From Morchella semilibera (taxonomy: Eukaryota > Ascomycota > Pezizomycetes > Pezizales > Morchellaceae), in assembly GCA_009192285.1 (NCBI GenBank), contig WBVU01000010.1, positions 248,001 to 312,000 of the forward strand: DNA of 64,000 bases. The letters are read 5' to 3'. Each line of letters begins with the position of its first letter. The first letter of the stretch is position 1. The position numbers and the translations under genes were made by a program. Under the pieces are notes generated by a model. It saw nothing but the letters and a program-made list of their open reading frames with translations, ran no database searches and was not told the origin of the DNA. Shown here piece after piece: positions 38,601-49,975 of the stretch.

Positions 38601-40474
38601 ACCTGGTAAGGAAAGCCTGTTCCTAGAGTATGTTCGCAAATCTTTACTCGTGTTTTAGATACCATTACATGTACTCAAGCGGCGGCAGAGGCGATTTTCA
38701 TTATGACCCCGATAACTTGTGCGTACATGCAGCAAGAGGCACCAGCTCGGCATTTTAGAAAAAGAAAACCCCGAATCCTAAAGGATCGAGACCACTGATA
38801 TTAAATTCCACCAGTTCGGATACCTAACCAGATGGTCTCAGAGGGCTCAAGGACAGAAGCCCGCATTTTCAGGGCTTCTAGCGTATCTGCAGGGATATGG
38901 GTTCGAGAAACTACGCCCTCTGTCTCTCACAAAGCCAGTAAACTTGTAGCAGGTAACCTGTAGTTCACTTTTCGATTTTATATCGCTACAGGGCCTGGAA
39001 GAATAACATTCCTGAGCACATAGATAATGCTCGGTTTGGTACCACGTACTCTGGATGGAAGTCATACTTTGTACTAAGCTGCCACACAACACAACTATAG
39101 TTTAAGCAGACACAGCCGTAAAATCGGAACCCTTAGGATATGCGTACTTTTTTAAAGCAGGGTATGGACCATCATCGATGAGGCGAGGAAGGCGTAAAGG
39201 AAATACAAATCGGCGCATTCATTGGCCAATCGACTCCGGATTAACTTCCACTTGAGTGGCTATGCGATGAGCAAGATACATATCGTCTTGTTTAAACTCA
39301 TAACTGCAATTGGTTATTCGTCCCCTGAAACCGATGCCACCATATGTACCATAAAACAGTCGCCAATGGTTTTCCTGATGCTTTAAACAGTCTCGGATAT
39401 GGCGCGAAGACTGGGTGGCGGGGCTATCAGCCTTAAGAAAAATCGTCATCGAGAGGCCTATTTAGAGTAAACACCCCACACGGATATTTTAAGAGGAATG
39501 CCTGTGCGATATCATGATCAGTGTTGAGATCAATGCTGTCATCCCTAACCTAAATGCACCCACTATATCTCACTGAGTGCGATCAGATACGAACAGCCTT
39601 GTGTAACGGCCAGCCACATGACTATAGACTGAGGTAGTAATAATGGGGCACCGAAGTTATATTATCCTAGCCAGAGGCAGCTGTTGCTGGCCGCTGTGGA
39701 TAGATGCTCAATGAAGTGCGGTCTTATAAATTGCCGCACAGAGGGTATTGATTTAGGATCTATCGTGGCTATGGGTAGGACACAAACGTAACCGGCATAG
39801 TTAAGGAAAACGCGGATTTATGCTGGTAGGCATTAATTAATAAGATAGGTTGAGTGCTGCTGAAAGATAGGCGCCTACAATACCCTCGAGAGTAAACAGC
39901 CGGATGACAGCGTCACACTATCGAGCCTCATTCCCCATTCACAAACAAAACATGGCGTTCTATCTTATGTCTACCAGATATATGAAGCTCTCTCCGCAGT
40001 TTCCGCACGGTCTCATCCGCTTGTTGGGTATTTGAGGAAATACTGCGTGAAGAAGGTTCGTTACACATGTATACCAGTTCGAATGATAAACCCAACTGAA
40101 AACGAGTGGGAACCAACAAGGACCCATGCATCAGATTCTCTGGAACTATTTCGTGGGGAGCTGAGCGGCGGCGACCTGCGTTTTTTGTTGTCAAAGCACC
40201 GCCATAGATTTTCGATTGCCGGCCCCCGAGCAGAAATGATCAACGCGGAAAGTCAGATGAGGTGGTCGGTGATTGGACCACTAATTTAGCGAGGGATCCT
40301 CTTTGGTAGTATGGTATAGAAAGTCAAGCTCAAGAAGGGACAACAAAACAGCCTATCATGACTTTTGTTTGTGAGATGGAAATTAGCTGGCCAAGATAAT
40401 CCCCGCAATTCTGTTATCCTAAACTTTCAAATAGTTTGGATCATGGTTCGTTTGATTCCTGTGTGAATCAATGA
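35651..40474. other. Gene-free AT-rich region
   Basis: This 4.8 kb stretch has stop-rich frames in all six readings. The few frames of 60-90 codons (for example near 39219-39449 and 39928-40194, minus) show no recognised domain. Long-term decay of inserted elements is the likely origin, but I could not name one. Confidence 0.45.
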
Positions 40475-41192
40475 TTATTGCTTGATGTCTCCTTTTTTTA
40501 CGCCAGGCACATGCCGTACCTGGCAACCGCACTTTCCCTGCAGGAGAAGAAAAAAGGAAAAAGAAAAAAGAAAAAGAAAAGAAAAAAAGAAAGAAAAAGA
40601 AAAAGAAAAGAAAAAGAAAAGAGGGAAGGTGATGAGCGGTGCATCAAAGAAGTGAAGTAGAACCGACATCCACCTAAGGTATCCAGGACTGGTAGGTACG
40701 GCACTTGTTTTGTCCGCACACCACCAAATCGGGATTCCCATGCACGAAACGAATAACCAGAGAGAAGGGTTTAATTCTTCTAGCTGGTTGAGGTAGATGG
40801 CCGAGTCCTGAACTGCTGCAATGCGAGAATCATCACCTCCAGGCTCCAGGGTGCCTGGTACTGTGGTACATAAGTCTATCCTATCAGCATGGGTTATTTT
40901 AGAGTCGACTTCGGTAATCCAGTAGAGAAGCCAGCCAGGGAAGATTTTTGCAGGGGTCAAGAAATATGAGCTTCTTCTGTGCTTCTTTTCATGCATTATA
41001 CCTACCCGGGTTGATGGGCATGTGGAAGGTCGTGTTGTGTGGAGTGTGAGATACAGCAGCTTGTCTACTGGAAACATTATGTAACTAAGCGGATCACGTA
41101 CTTCTGTCAAATTTGAACTAAGTACAAAGTTTGATTCATCTCTTTCTCTCTCACTCGTTATAGTTATGGTGGCTGTATGTAGGTACATCATA
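40475..41192 (-). CDS. Unsupported long frame of unknown nature
   Basis: This 238-codon frame begins MMYLHTATITITSERERDES (start near 41192). It has an ordinary composition for about 170 residues (for example EVDSKITHADRIDLCTTVPG) and then runs through a purine/pyrimidine simple tract that reads as alternating Phe/Ser. It has no recognised domain, no signal peptide and no splice partner. It is unusually long for a chance frame in this AT-richer sequence, so it is recorded as a weak candidate or as a remnant of an older gene. Confidence 0.2.
40548..40628. repeat. Polypurine GA/AAAG tract
   Basis: About 80 bp is almost pure A and G on the plus strand, made of irregular AAAAAG and AAAG units. 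It is simple-sequence DNA that could adopt triplex structure; no function is implied by the sequence alone. Confidence 0.8.
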
Positions 41193-42084
41193 CTTGTATG
41201 ATTCCAACATTCGAGCGCAGCGACTATCACCACTTGTCGTTCACGTATCCCCTGAATATCATATCACGACATATCACCCACTGCAGTAGTAAGAATATTT
41301 CCAAAGAAGCAACGAGAAGATATAGAGACGAAATTCCCAATATACGAATTAATACACGACGGTCCCAAACCCTCTTCTTCCCCCAGAGTCACATACATTT
41401 CCGACTGTTTCCTTATTAGAACAGTGGCTTTCAAAGCAACATCGCGCGTTTGACGGCGAACACAGTGTTTGGTTGTGTTTCTCTGCCTCACACAACGCTT
41501 TGACAGTACGCCATTCTCAAAGCTCGAAAGCACCAACGCCCCACTCCCGGACCCGTACTCTACTCATTGACTGACGGATTGACGGTTTGACGGCCGCGAC
41601 CCTTTTTTTCCCACCGAGTCAACCTTCAAAACGGTCCTCGCAGACCACTCTACATACTTAAACAGACCATAGTTCCATTAATATTACCGGGGATCCAATT
41701 TGTGTGTGGTTGATAGTGGGTTCTTGTAAGCGGCCAGAGCCCAATCCCGCCGCCTTTACAGTAAGACTCGCCGGATTCTCTCAAAAAGGGCCTTCTCCCT
41801 AGTCTTACAACTGTTTGCACCTTCCTGAAGCTCTCAGCAGATTTATTATCAATACCATTAATGCCCTTCGGCTGGTAACCGCCCTGTCGTTTCCCGACGC
41901 GAGTCGCTGCACTGCTGTTGTACTACTCCTTTAATCTTTTTTAGCGGAAGCGAACTCTCGGTTTTGTTTTTTTATTTTTTATTTTTTTGTTTGGTTTTTT
42001 TTTCTGGGGATAATTCGTTATTACTTTCCTTTCGGCCATTTTTTGCTACTCCCGTGAACCAACCACCCTTCATAACCGACAAAG
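41193..42084. other. Upstream region of the 42 kb gene
   Basis: No coding signal is seen. T-rich tracts at about 41960-42010 lie just upstream of the next start codon and probably belong to its 5' UTR and promoter. Confidence 0.5.
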
Positions 42085-45000
42085 ATGAATCGATCATCAA
42101 GGCCAGAGGATTTACAGATACAGAGGTCATCTACTTCGACGCGGGCGCGAAGTCGAAGCATTGGATCAGTGGATAAACCATTAAGCTCCAATGGCTCTTC
42201 TATTTACTCACTCGCCAATCCTTTGACAAATGTCGCCCCAGAGCCAGCTTATATTGCAGCTTCAGCAGCCACAGGGATTGTGACAGGTAACCATGAAGGG
42301 TTTTTACATGACGAGGAAAACGCTGGTCATGCAACATCAACTATACCAGTTACACCAGCTTCATTAAAACTTATCAATCAATTCCTAGATTTTCTTCTAT
42401 ATTCATTTCTTTCAGCATCAAAATCGACTTCATTGAAGGCTCTCCGGCCAGCAGTATCAGAAGTTCTCCGAAACCGGTTGGCAAAGGAGGCTGTTGCTGG
42501 AGCTGATCACGAGCTAAGCTCGTACCTTGGTGGAGGAGATGACGGGGATGATTTTGATGGGCTGAATGAAGCCCCGGAAATTAGTGCGGAATGGGACTTG
42601 GAGACCGCATGGAAGAAGACCAGATTGCGGTGTATGGTTTACTCGTCACTTGGAGATATTGAGGAAGAGGATGAAGAGATTTACTCGGGATATGGAAATC
42701 TCGAAGGAATCGTTGGTTCTCAGCAATACGAACAGAACAGCATCGTGCCCGGCGTTGTTTCTCCAGCAGTAGCAATATGGCTCACAGCTGTTTTGGAGTT
42801 TATGGGTGAACAAACATTGCTCCTGGCTGGTCACGCAGCTATCAATCGCTACATTCAACGGGATATAACTGAGAGAGAAAGGCCCATGGTTGAAGAGCTG
42901 GATACAGAGAAAGTTGCGTTAAATTCCTCATTGGGCCGACTATGGAGGCAGTGGCGTAAACGCTTGCGCGCTAGAGGGTCTTCATTTTCCTCGCCTGGTC
43001 CTCACGGGGGAATTCTGCAACGACTTGAGCGTACTGCTAGCAGAATGAGCAGCAGAAGTACACTAACGGACCCAAAAAATGTGCAACCCGAACCACCAGA
43101 AATCAGAGAAGAGATGGTTGGTACCGCAGACAAAGAACCTGAAACAAATACCGAGAACCAATCGAAGAAGGTTTGTAATAACGCCTGATATCTAGCTAAG
43201 GGGTGGTAGTAGTGACTTGCTGACATTTCGAAGACCCCCATCCCTGCAGAAAAGGGAGCCTTGGAGTCAATAACCACTACTTCTAACCTGAACTCTGGCC
43301 ATGATTACTTAGTATGTCACCTACTCTACCATTTTCATTGGCTATTATCCACGAAAACTATATCTAACACCCCAAAAAAGTATTTCGAAGATAGTCCAAG
43401 AAGGCGCCCACAAAGTTTGGTATTGTTGCCTTCAACAACAACAGAAGCACCGTTTGTGCTTTCCCGATCCATTAAACGGCATAACTCCTTACCTGTAATT
43501 ATTCGTTCGGAGTTTCCTGATCCGGTTGTTGAGGGTGCTCCAGAAACCGAAGATACAGAAACAGATTTTGAGGATATCGATGGTGAATTTTATACACCTG
43601 CGGAAGAGGAGCTCAACTCGGATATATCTGTTCAGGTTGTGAGACCTGCGTCCGAGCAGCTAGGCCCGTTAGGGAAATCTTACTTTCCTCCTCAAGAGCA
43701 GCCCGAGAGATCGACTGTTCAGGGAATTGACAAATCTAAAGTCACTGAATCCAAACCTTTGAATGAAAAGACCGAGGCTTTGAAAAAAGCTCCGGCCCCT
43801 GATGATGGAGTTTCGGAACTTACTTTCTTCTCGCAGGCTACCGATGACGAGGATGATGGAGAAGATGATCGTCGTAGTGTTATCGGATCAGCTCAAACGT
43901 CAGATATTCGTGTCCAGCCTTCTGCAGCCCAGGCACCATTGCCCTTACATAAGTCTGGTGACTGTTCTGGGCATGATCATGCTGAAAATGTTGTCCCGAA
44001 GTTCGAGCGTTTTACGCCAACATCATCAAGGCGACCAGCTGAGCTTGTAGAAATACGCACAAACGGCCGTGTCTCAACTTTCCAGGAACAGCGTGCTGCA
44101 GATCGACGACCGTCGGCAACAACACTGGCAGAATTGGCCGATTCAGACGATGAATCACCAACGTCTACAACAACTCATAGATATTTTGTCGAAGGAGGCA
44201 GGCTGACACCTGGTGGTACTAATCAAATTACGGGTGATTACTTTGCGCATGCAAAAAAGGCTTCCTCGGCCAGCAGCAAGTACTCCCAGCATTCGCAGCT
44301 TTCGGACAGGAAGCTTGGGCAGCTCACGCTAATCCAGCCTCCCGGAAGCACCGTATCACTGCCCTCTGAACGGGGGAACGTACGGGCATGGACACCCCCT
44401 CAGACACCAAATAAATCACGGCGCTCATCAAGTTCTGGAAAAGTGCAACGTCCGGTTACATCACATTCAGGTACATCGCAAAACTCCACAAAGCTTAAGA
44501 GCCTCATTGCATGGCCTATGGATTGTGGAAAGCAGTCGAGAGAGTCAGACGATGAAAGCAGGAGTAGCTTACATAGTGAAAGGCCATCTACAAAGCTTGC
44601 TAGCTTGGATGATAAGGAACGTAGCTTTGAGGAATTGATTTCTAGTGGTGATACTATTCACTGTACAATAACGCCGGACCCCCTAAGACGGATGGAGGTT
44701 TGTAAAATGTCGCCTATTATCAGAGTTTGATAAAGCTAATAGTTCAATAGTCAAAAGAAAACCAAACACCACGCACTGCAACATCGGCACTTGCGGACTT
44801 CTTACGAAATACTGGACCGGACGGCAAGGAGGTGCGTGCTACACCACCAAGCAGATCTGGCAATTCTTCAAGGCCTTCTACCGCCCGCGCAATCCCAATA
44901 ATTCCTAAAGATCCTAGTCTTGAGGACGTAGCCTCGCTTACTCAGCTACTTCGATCCACTTCGGCTTCTCCCTCCGAAACAAGGCCTCAAACACCCACAA

Positions 45001-46205
45001 CCTCTATTCCATCTCCTCATAACCCTACTTACAGCCCAGCTTCACGACGTATGTATGGGCCTAGTTCAGTAGCTGCCTCTCCGAAGGCCGGCAGCGAATC
45101 CACACCACTAAATCCGGGTGGAATTACCGGAATTCCAGCTGTAATCAGGCAATATCGATCCGACTCACTCGGGTCTCGCCCAAAGAACCGTCTTGTGGCT
45201 CGTCATGCAAGTGGCTTTACGACAAGCGACTCTACCTCTGCACTTGCCGATTTCTTTCGCAATACTACACCTCCTGTCGACGTAGATGGACAAGTCACTC
45301 AGCGCCGTATTTCCCGAAGCGTCGCGCCATTTCGAAATACTATGGACTCCGACCAGTTTGAGCTCCCAGAAGCTGAAGCTGAGCCTGTGATAAACAATGC
45401 AACACTACCTAACGAGCTTACATTCTTAACTAGTGCTGCTGCGCCACCCGATTCCTACCAGTCGTCGTTCTCGTCTTCGACAGCTCTTCTACGGAATAAC
45501 TCAAAGAAGCAACATGACTACGGAGCAGTCAGTTCTATGCCAGAGACTAAGCGGAAACAGACACGAGTCAAAGATCCGTATGCGATTGACATGGACGACG
45601 AGGATGAGGATGAAGACATGGAGGCGTTAAATCTGATAATCCCAAAGAAAAAAAAGGAAGATGAAAGTCTTATGGACTTCCTTCGCAATGTACCGCCACC
45701 TCCTCAGCCACCTACGCCGCCTCAAGAGAACGAAGAAAAGACAATACAGAAGAAAAATAGCTCTGTCAGTTTGATCGGTCGTTTCGGCAGAAGTGGACGA
45801 AAGAACTCGATCGCTTCAAACGCCGATAAATTCCCCTTCCCACCCGTTCCGCAAATACCTGGAGGATACAAGCATACTCCTCTAGCTCAAGAAGACGATT
45901 CCTCCTCCTCCTCCTCACGGTATATGCAAGGAGGGGAGCAGCGACGCACTCCTTATGACCCCCGAGTAGATATAGACCCCATGGCGAATCCTGCCCGTTT
46001 CGGCAACAGAACTCAAATCAGGGGTGGCGCTCAAGCCAGGGGTGGCCGGACTGATAGGGAGGAAACAGATAGACTTGCAGATTTCTTGAAGTTCAGCGAA
46101 CCACCAACACAACATGCCCCCGCTCCAAAGGAGGACACCAGCGCGATGGCCAAGTTCAAGAACTTCACCTTTTTGAGAAAATCGAAGAGGAATGAGGTCT
46201 TTTGA
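42085..46205 (+). CDS. Conserved fungal protein with LADFL repeats
   Basis: This is a large, mostly disordered protein of about 1285-1304 residues. The exons are 42085-43170, an optional 43255-43311, 43381-44697 and 44751-46205, all in phase 0. Residues of about 90-265 form a helical, well-conserved-looking block (TPASLKLINQFLDFLLYSFL, then LRPAVSEVLRNRLAKEAVAG, then LETAWKKTRLRCMVYSSLGD, and a C-terminal VSPAVAIWLTAVLEFMGEQ). I recall similar segments in uncharacterised Pezizomycotina proteins but cannot name a family with certainty. The rest is Ser/Pro/Glu-rich and carries four copies of an LADFLRN-like motif, at about 44790, 45241, 45669 and 46074. The protein ends in a basic tail. No enzyme signature is visible. 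The short second exon is in frame either way, so it may be a cassette exon. The role is unknown; a scaffold is one possibility. Confidence 0.8.
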
Positions 46206-47718
46206 ACAAACTCCTTTTTCTATTTTGACCACTCTTTCTTTCTTTTTGGCGATAGGGTTTCTTTTTTTAAATTTTTCTCCTGCCGGTTCGGTTTTCTAGA
46301 GCATTTAGAGCACGGAAACTGAATAGTCAAAACTGTCAAGTTTTTCCATGCTTTGTTACATTGCCCCCTTTTTTTTGCCCCCGAGAAAAAGTGTTATTTT
46401 AGGAGGGATGAAGTTATTGATAAATATCAAGGCTTTTCTCGTGGGCCTTTCTATCAGTTCGACCTTTTCTTTCTTCTTTTGTGGTTTGGCGGATAGGCAT
46501 GTGTGACGATAATCACTTCTCATTTGGAGTTCGAAGCATCTGTACGTGTGAATATACATGTGATGGGGTTTTTAGGTTTATTTTCCCTCTATTTATTATA
46601 GGTGGACAGGCTCTTAAAGCGGTTTTCTGTCTGGGGTTATGTGGGCTTTGATTCTTATAAATATTCTTGCCTTTCTCTTTCTTTGCATGAGTGTCTTCTG
46701 TTGAAGTTCTATGGCGTAATTTCATGTAATTGGCACATTATAACCTATGAAGGGTTACATACCGCTGCGTTGCTAAGGTGTTTCAAGGCCCATCCCTGTT
46801 TGTTGTTATTGTTATTCGCTGGGACTCTTTTCTGCTACACCGTAGTGTCATTTTTCAAAGCACATCCCTCCAGGCTGGGGGATATTTTAAACTGAAAAGT
46901 GGTCTCTCTCTCTCTCTCTCTCTCTCCCTTTTCCTTGCTTATTTCCCTTGCTTTTTTCCCCTCCCCCTCCCTTTTTTTAATTTCACTATGTTTATGGAAG
47001 TGGATAAATTTCCCTGTGTTTTTTAGAATTGATTTGGGTTTGAGTATGGGTTTTGGGGAGTTATATTGCATCTTCTACGTTTTTATTTCCTACATTTGTT
47101 GAGTCGACCTGGTGTGTGGGATTATTTTATAACTACATAAACAGCAGACGCAATCTATCTCTTTTTTTTATTTATAAAGCGCTCATCGCAACATTAATGC
47201 TGATTTTTTATTTGTGGGTGAGGAAATCTATGTTTATGTGCTTAATCTTACTAGATAAGAGATTGTTAGCTATTGAGAAATTTTTAAATGTGTAACCTTG
47301 AAGGGAATTACTTAAAACTACATGTAGTAGATCTTTTTAGAATGGCACGATTGTGTATCTAAGCCCAAGTTTGCCCGAGACACTCATCTAGTTCATGCCA
47401 TAGTAAAGATTGTTCTCCAAAGAACGTGCATCCAAGATGAGGAATTGAAGTCCAGGCAATTTCAGGTGTATACCCCCTTTGCTCCCTTAATTCGAGTGAT
47501 CAGCATATGATGCAAGGAATATAAACAAACTCCTCGCCCCATAAAATGTCCTCCTCGCCTCCTCCCACTTCCAAATCGTCATCCACTCGTTCTCTCGATC
47601 TTGTAAGCACAAACCTCCACGCACTCATTTGACCACTGTTATTTATTTTATTTATTTATTATTACTTTTTTTCCACTTCCAATTATCCCGCCTCTTAAAA
47701 ATTCTCCACACCCCAATA
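46206..47718. other. Intergenic, hydrophobin upstream region
   Basis: T-rich 3' flank of the preceding gene is followed by an AT-rich spacer with a (CT)n microsatellite at about 46902-46927 and a TACATGTA near 47320. A TATA-like element (GAATATAAAC, about 47518-47527) lies roughly 200 bp before the hydrophobin start. No gene is seen. Confidence 0.5.
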
Positions 47719-48379
47719 ATGCACGCCCCCACTGTCCTCTCATTCTTCCTCTTGGCTCTCACCGCCACTGCATCCCCCCTTCTAGGTGCCCTAGGCTCGA
47801 AGCCAGGTCCTGCTCCTGCCCCCGCTCCTGCCCCCGCTCCTGCTTATCCCGGCCCCGCCCCTGCCTCCTCGGTCACTGCCGCTGGAAATGACGGCTCCGG
47901 AGATCAAGATGTCGGTAACGCTGGCCAGAACGCTGGAAACAGCGCAGCAAACAAGGGGACCGTTAGAGGTGACTACACGGTCGAGCAGGGAGTGCAGACT
48001 TGCGGTAATGCCCAGCTGAACTGCTGCAACAAGATCGAGAAGCAGGGCGATACCAACAATGCGGGAGTTTTGGGATCTTTGCTCGGAAGTGGCGATATCG
48101 GCTTGCAGTGCACCCCGATTAACTTGCCGATTGCTGCTAGTGAGTCTTCCTTTGAGGGAGGGGTCTGATCAAGTAGAGGGTTGGAGTCGTGCTGACAGGT
48201 TGTGCGAATGTAGTCCAGGTGCCTGTTAACAAGGCTTGTGACGCGAAGGCTGCTTGCTGCCAGGGAGACACAACTCAGGTAGTCTCCATTCTCCTGTTTT
48301 TACTCTATATAAACTAATTAATCTCTTCAAGAACGGTTTGATAAACCTTGGATGTATCGCTCTTGCGTCGCTCATCTGA
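47719..48379 (+). CDS. Class I hydrophobin
   Basis: Hydrophobins are small secreted proteins that self-assemble into amphipathic films on aerial hyphae and spores. There are three exons: 47719-48139, 48199-48278 and 48332-48379, giving 182 residues. A signal peptide (MHAPTVLSFFLLALTATASP) is followed by a proline/alanine repeat (PAPAPAPAPAPAYPGPAPA) and a glycine/asparagine-rich linker. The hydrophobin domain has TCGNAQLNCCN, GLQCTPINLPIAA, KACDAKAACCQGDTT and NGLINLGCIALASLI. The CX5CC spacing and the GLINLGCIALASLI-type end fit class I. It has nine cysteines instead of eight: the extra one is in SCANVVQVP, right after the first intron. An odd number leaves one unpaired unless it forms an intermolecular bond. 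The domain is at the C-terminus and complete. Confidence 0.9.
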
Positions 48380-48396
48380 GCATTGGTGGCAGATGT

Positions 48397-48482
48397 TTTT
48401 AGGACTTGGCGTCGGATGTCATTTAGGACTTGGCACCAGTGGCTGTTATTCAGGACTTGGCAGTGGTTGTTATTTAGTACTG
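48397..48482 (+). repeat. Degenerate minisatellite
   Basis: Three to four diverged tandem units of about 24-28 bp share the core TTTAGGACTTGGC followed by GTGG(C/T)TGTTAT. They lie immediately after the hydrophobin stop codon, within the probable 3' UTR. Confidence 0.6.
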
Positions 48483-49975
48483 TAGTGGGTAGCGTTTCCC
48501 TTCCAAAGTACAAATAGATCTTGGTAATTTCGAGGTTATCCTTCATCAGGAGTACATTTGATTCTTTTCTGGTCTTTTGGAGCGAGAAAAGTTCAGTATA
48601 TAATCATTAATTTAATGTTTGGCAGAAATTGCGGGCACTACATGATTGGTCGAGTGATGTTTGGTGACGCAATGTGGATCCGCCGCAGCGAGTGATTCCT
48701 TGTGAAAACATAGAAAAACGTGAATTGAGTAGATACACCCTTTTAGCTTCGGGAACTTGGATTCAGGTAAGTGGATTTATATATACACCAGTCATTGGTG
48801 ACACCCTCATCAAGTGTTCGGGATTTTGAGTCTAACCGGTCAGGGTTGATTAAGCACCCCACTTTCAAGCTACATTTATATTTAGTCTAATAATACTCAA
48901 GACAACTCTTATTTTTACAAAGGTTCCTAAGCCGTGGTCCCACATTTCTTTTCTTAGCACACAGATTTTCAAGAGCTAGGTAAGTTCCCGGCTTGAATCT
49001 CAGTGATCTCATAATGTTTGGTGAGAGAAATTTCGCGGCGCGCCTGGAGGGTGGGGGGAGACAGATTCTTATGTGCCCGCCGTTAGCGAGTGATAAACCA
49101 TGAACCTTGGCGTTATCACCAACGCAAATCTATAGAGCATTAGAAAATAATATTTACGTGAGTGGGCGTTGGGGGTTAAGGTCATTGTCTTGGCAGTTCA
49201 GTAATCAATATATGTTGAGTGGTCCGCGCGCAGTGCGCACTCTTATGCTTTATTGTGTGTTGCTATTCAGGGAGCTTGCCCCCTTGGTGTCAACAGCGGC
49301 GATAAACCCGAGGCCCTGTTCACCAGCGCTTTATACCCCCCTGAACTGGCGACAGATTTAACCATAGGTGATAGAAGCTAACTACAAGTATATGCACTTT
49401 AATAGATGATGCATACCCAGAGCAGCATCGAGCTACGATATTTAAACGATTCGAACGCACGTGAGAGTACTACACATAAGATGAAGGGTGGTACTGCATT
49501 TGCCGATGATAGCAGGCCCCCATCCCATCTTCTGGGCTAATATAGGGGTGTTCCCGAGCGCTACCGCTCGGGTTTGCGTCTGAAAGTGTATGGGTTTGTA
49601 TACATGTATGAGTTGTAGATAAATGAATAGGTTTGTGGGACTATATCCTATGACGAGTGATATACTATGATTCTACTCCAGAAATAAAAGAAATACTATG
49701 TAATGAGAAGTCCTAAACACGAAGTAACCAAGTAATGCTCCGCTCCTCTCAAAGTACAAAAAAAAGGTAAGGTTGGGTCGGGAATACAAAGGCTTTTCTT
49801 TTTGCTGAAGCAAAAGTAACAATAACTAAAATACATGTATAGTTTGACCCCCTAAATCGATCCAATCCAAGTTATTCCCAGGGCCCGTAAGAAATATTAA
49901 GAAATTACAGTATTTGATTTTCCAAAAAAAAAAGGAAAGAAAAAAAACACCAAACCATTTTCCCATACCCATAGC
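48483..49975. other. Intergenic, no gene seen
   Basis: This 1.5 kb AT-rich spacer lies between the 3' ends of the hydrophobin and the fusion gene. It has two TACATGTA copies (near 49604 and 49833). Frames are short and unsupported. Confidence 0.5.

Noticed and set aside
40475-41233. Secure protein-coding gene of 252 residues
   Set aside because: No domain, no splice support, and its last third is a purine tract read as Phe/Ser repeats. It is kept only as a very weak candidate.
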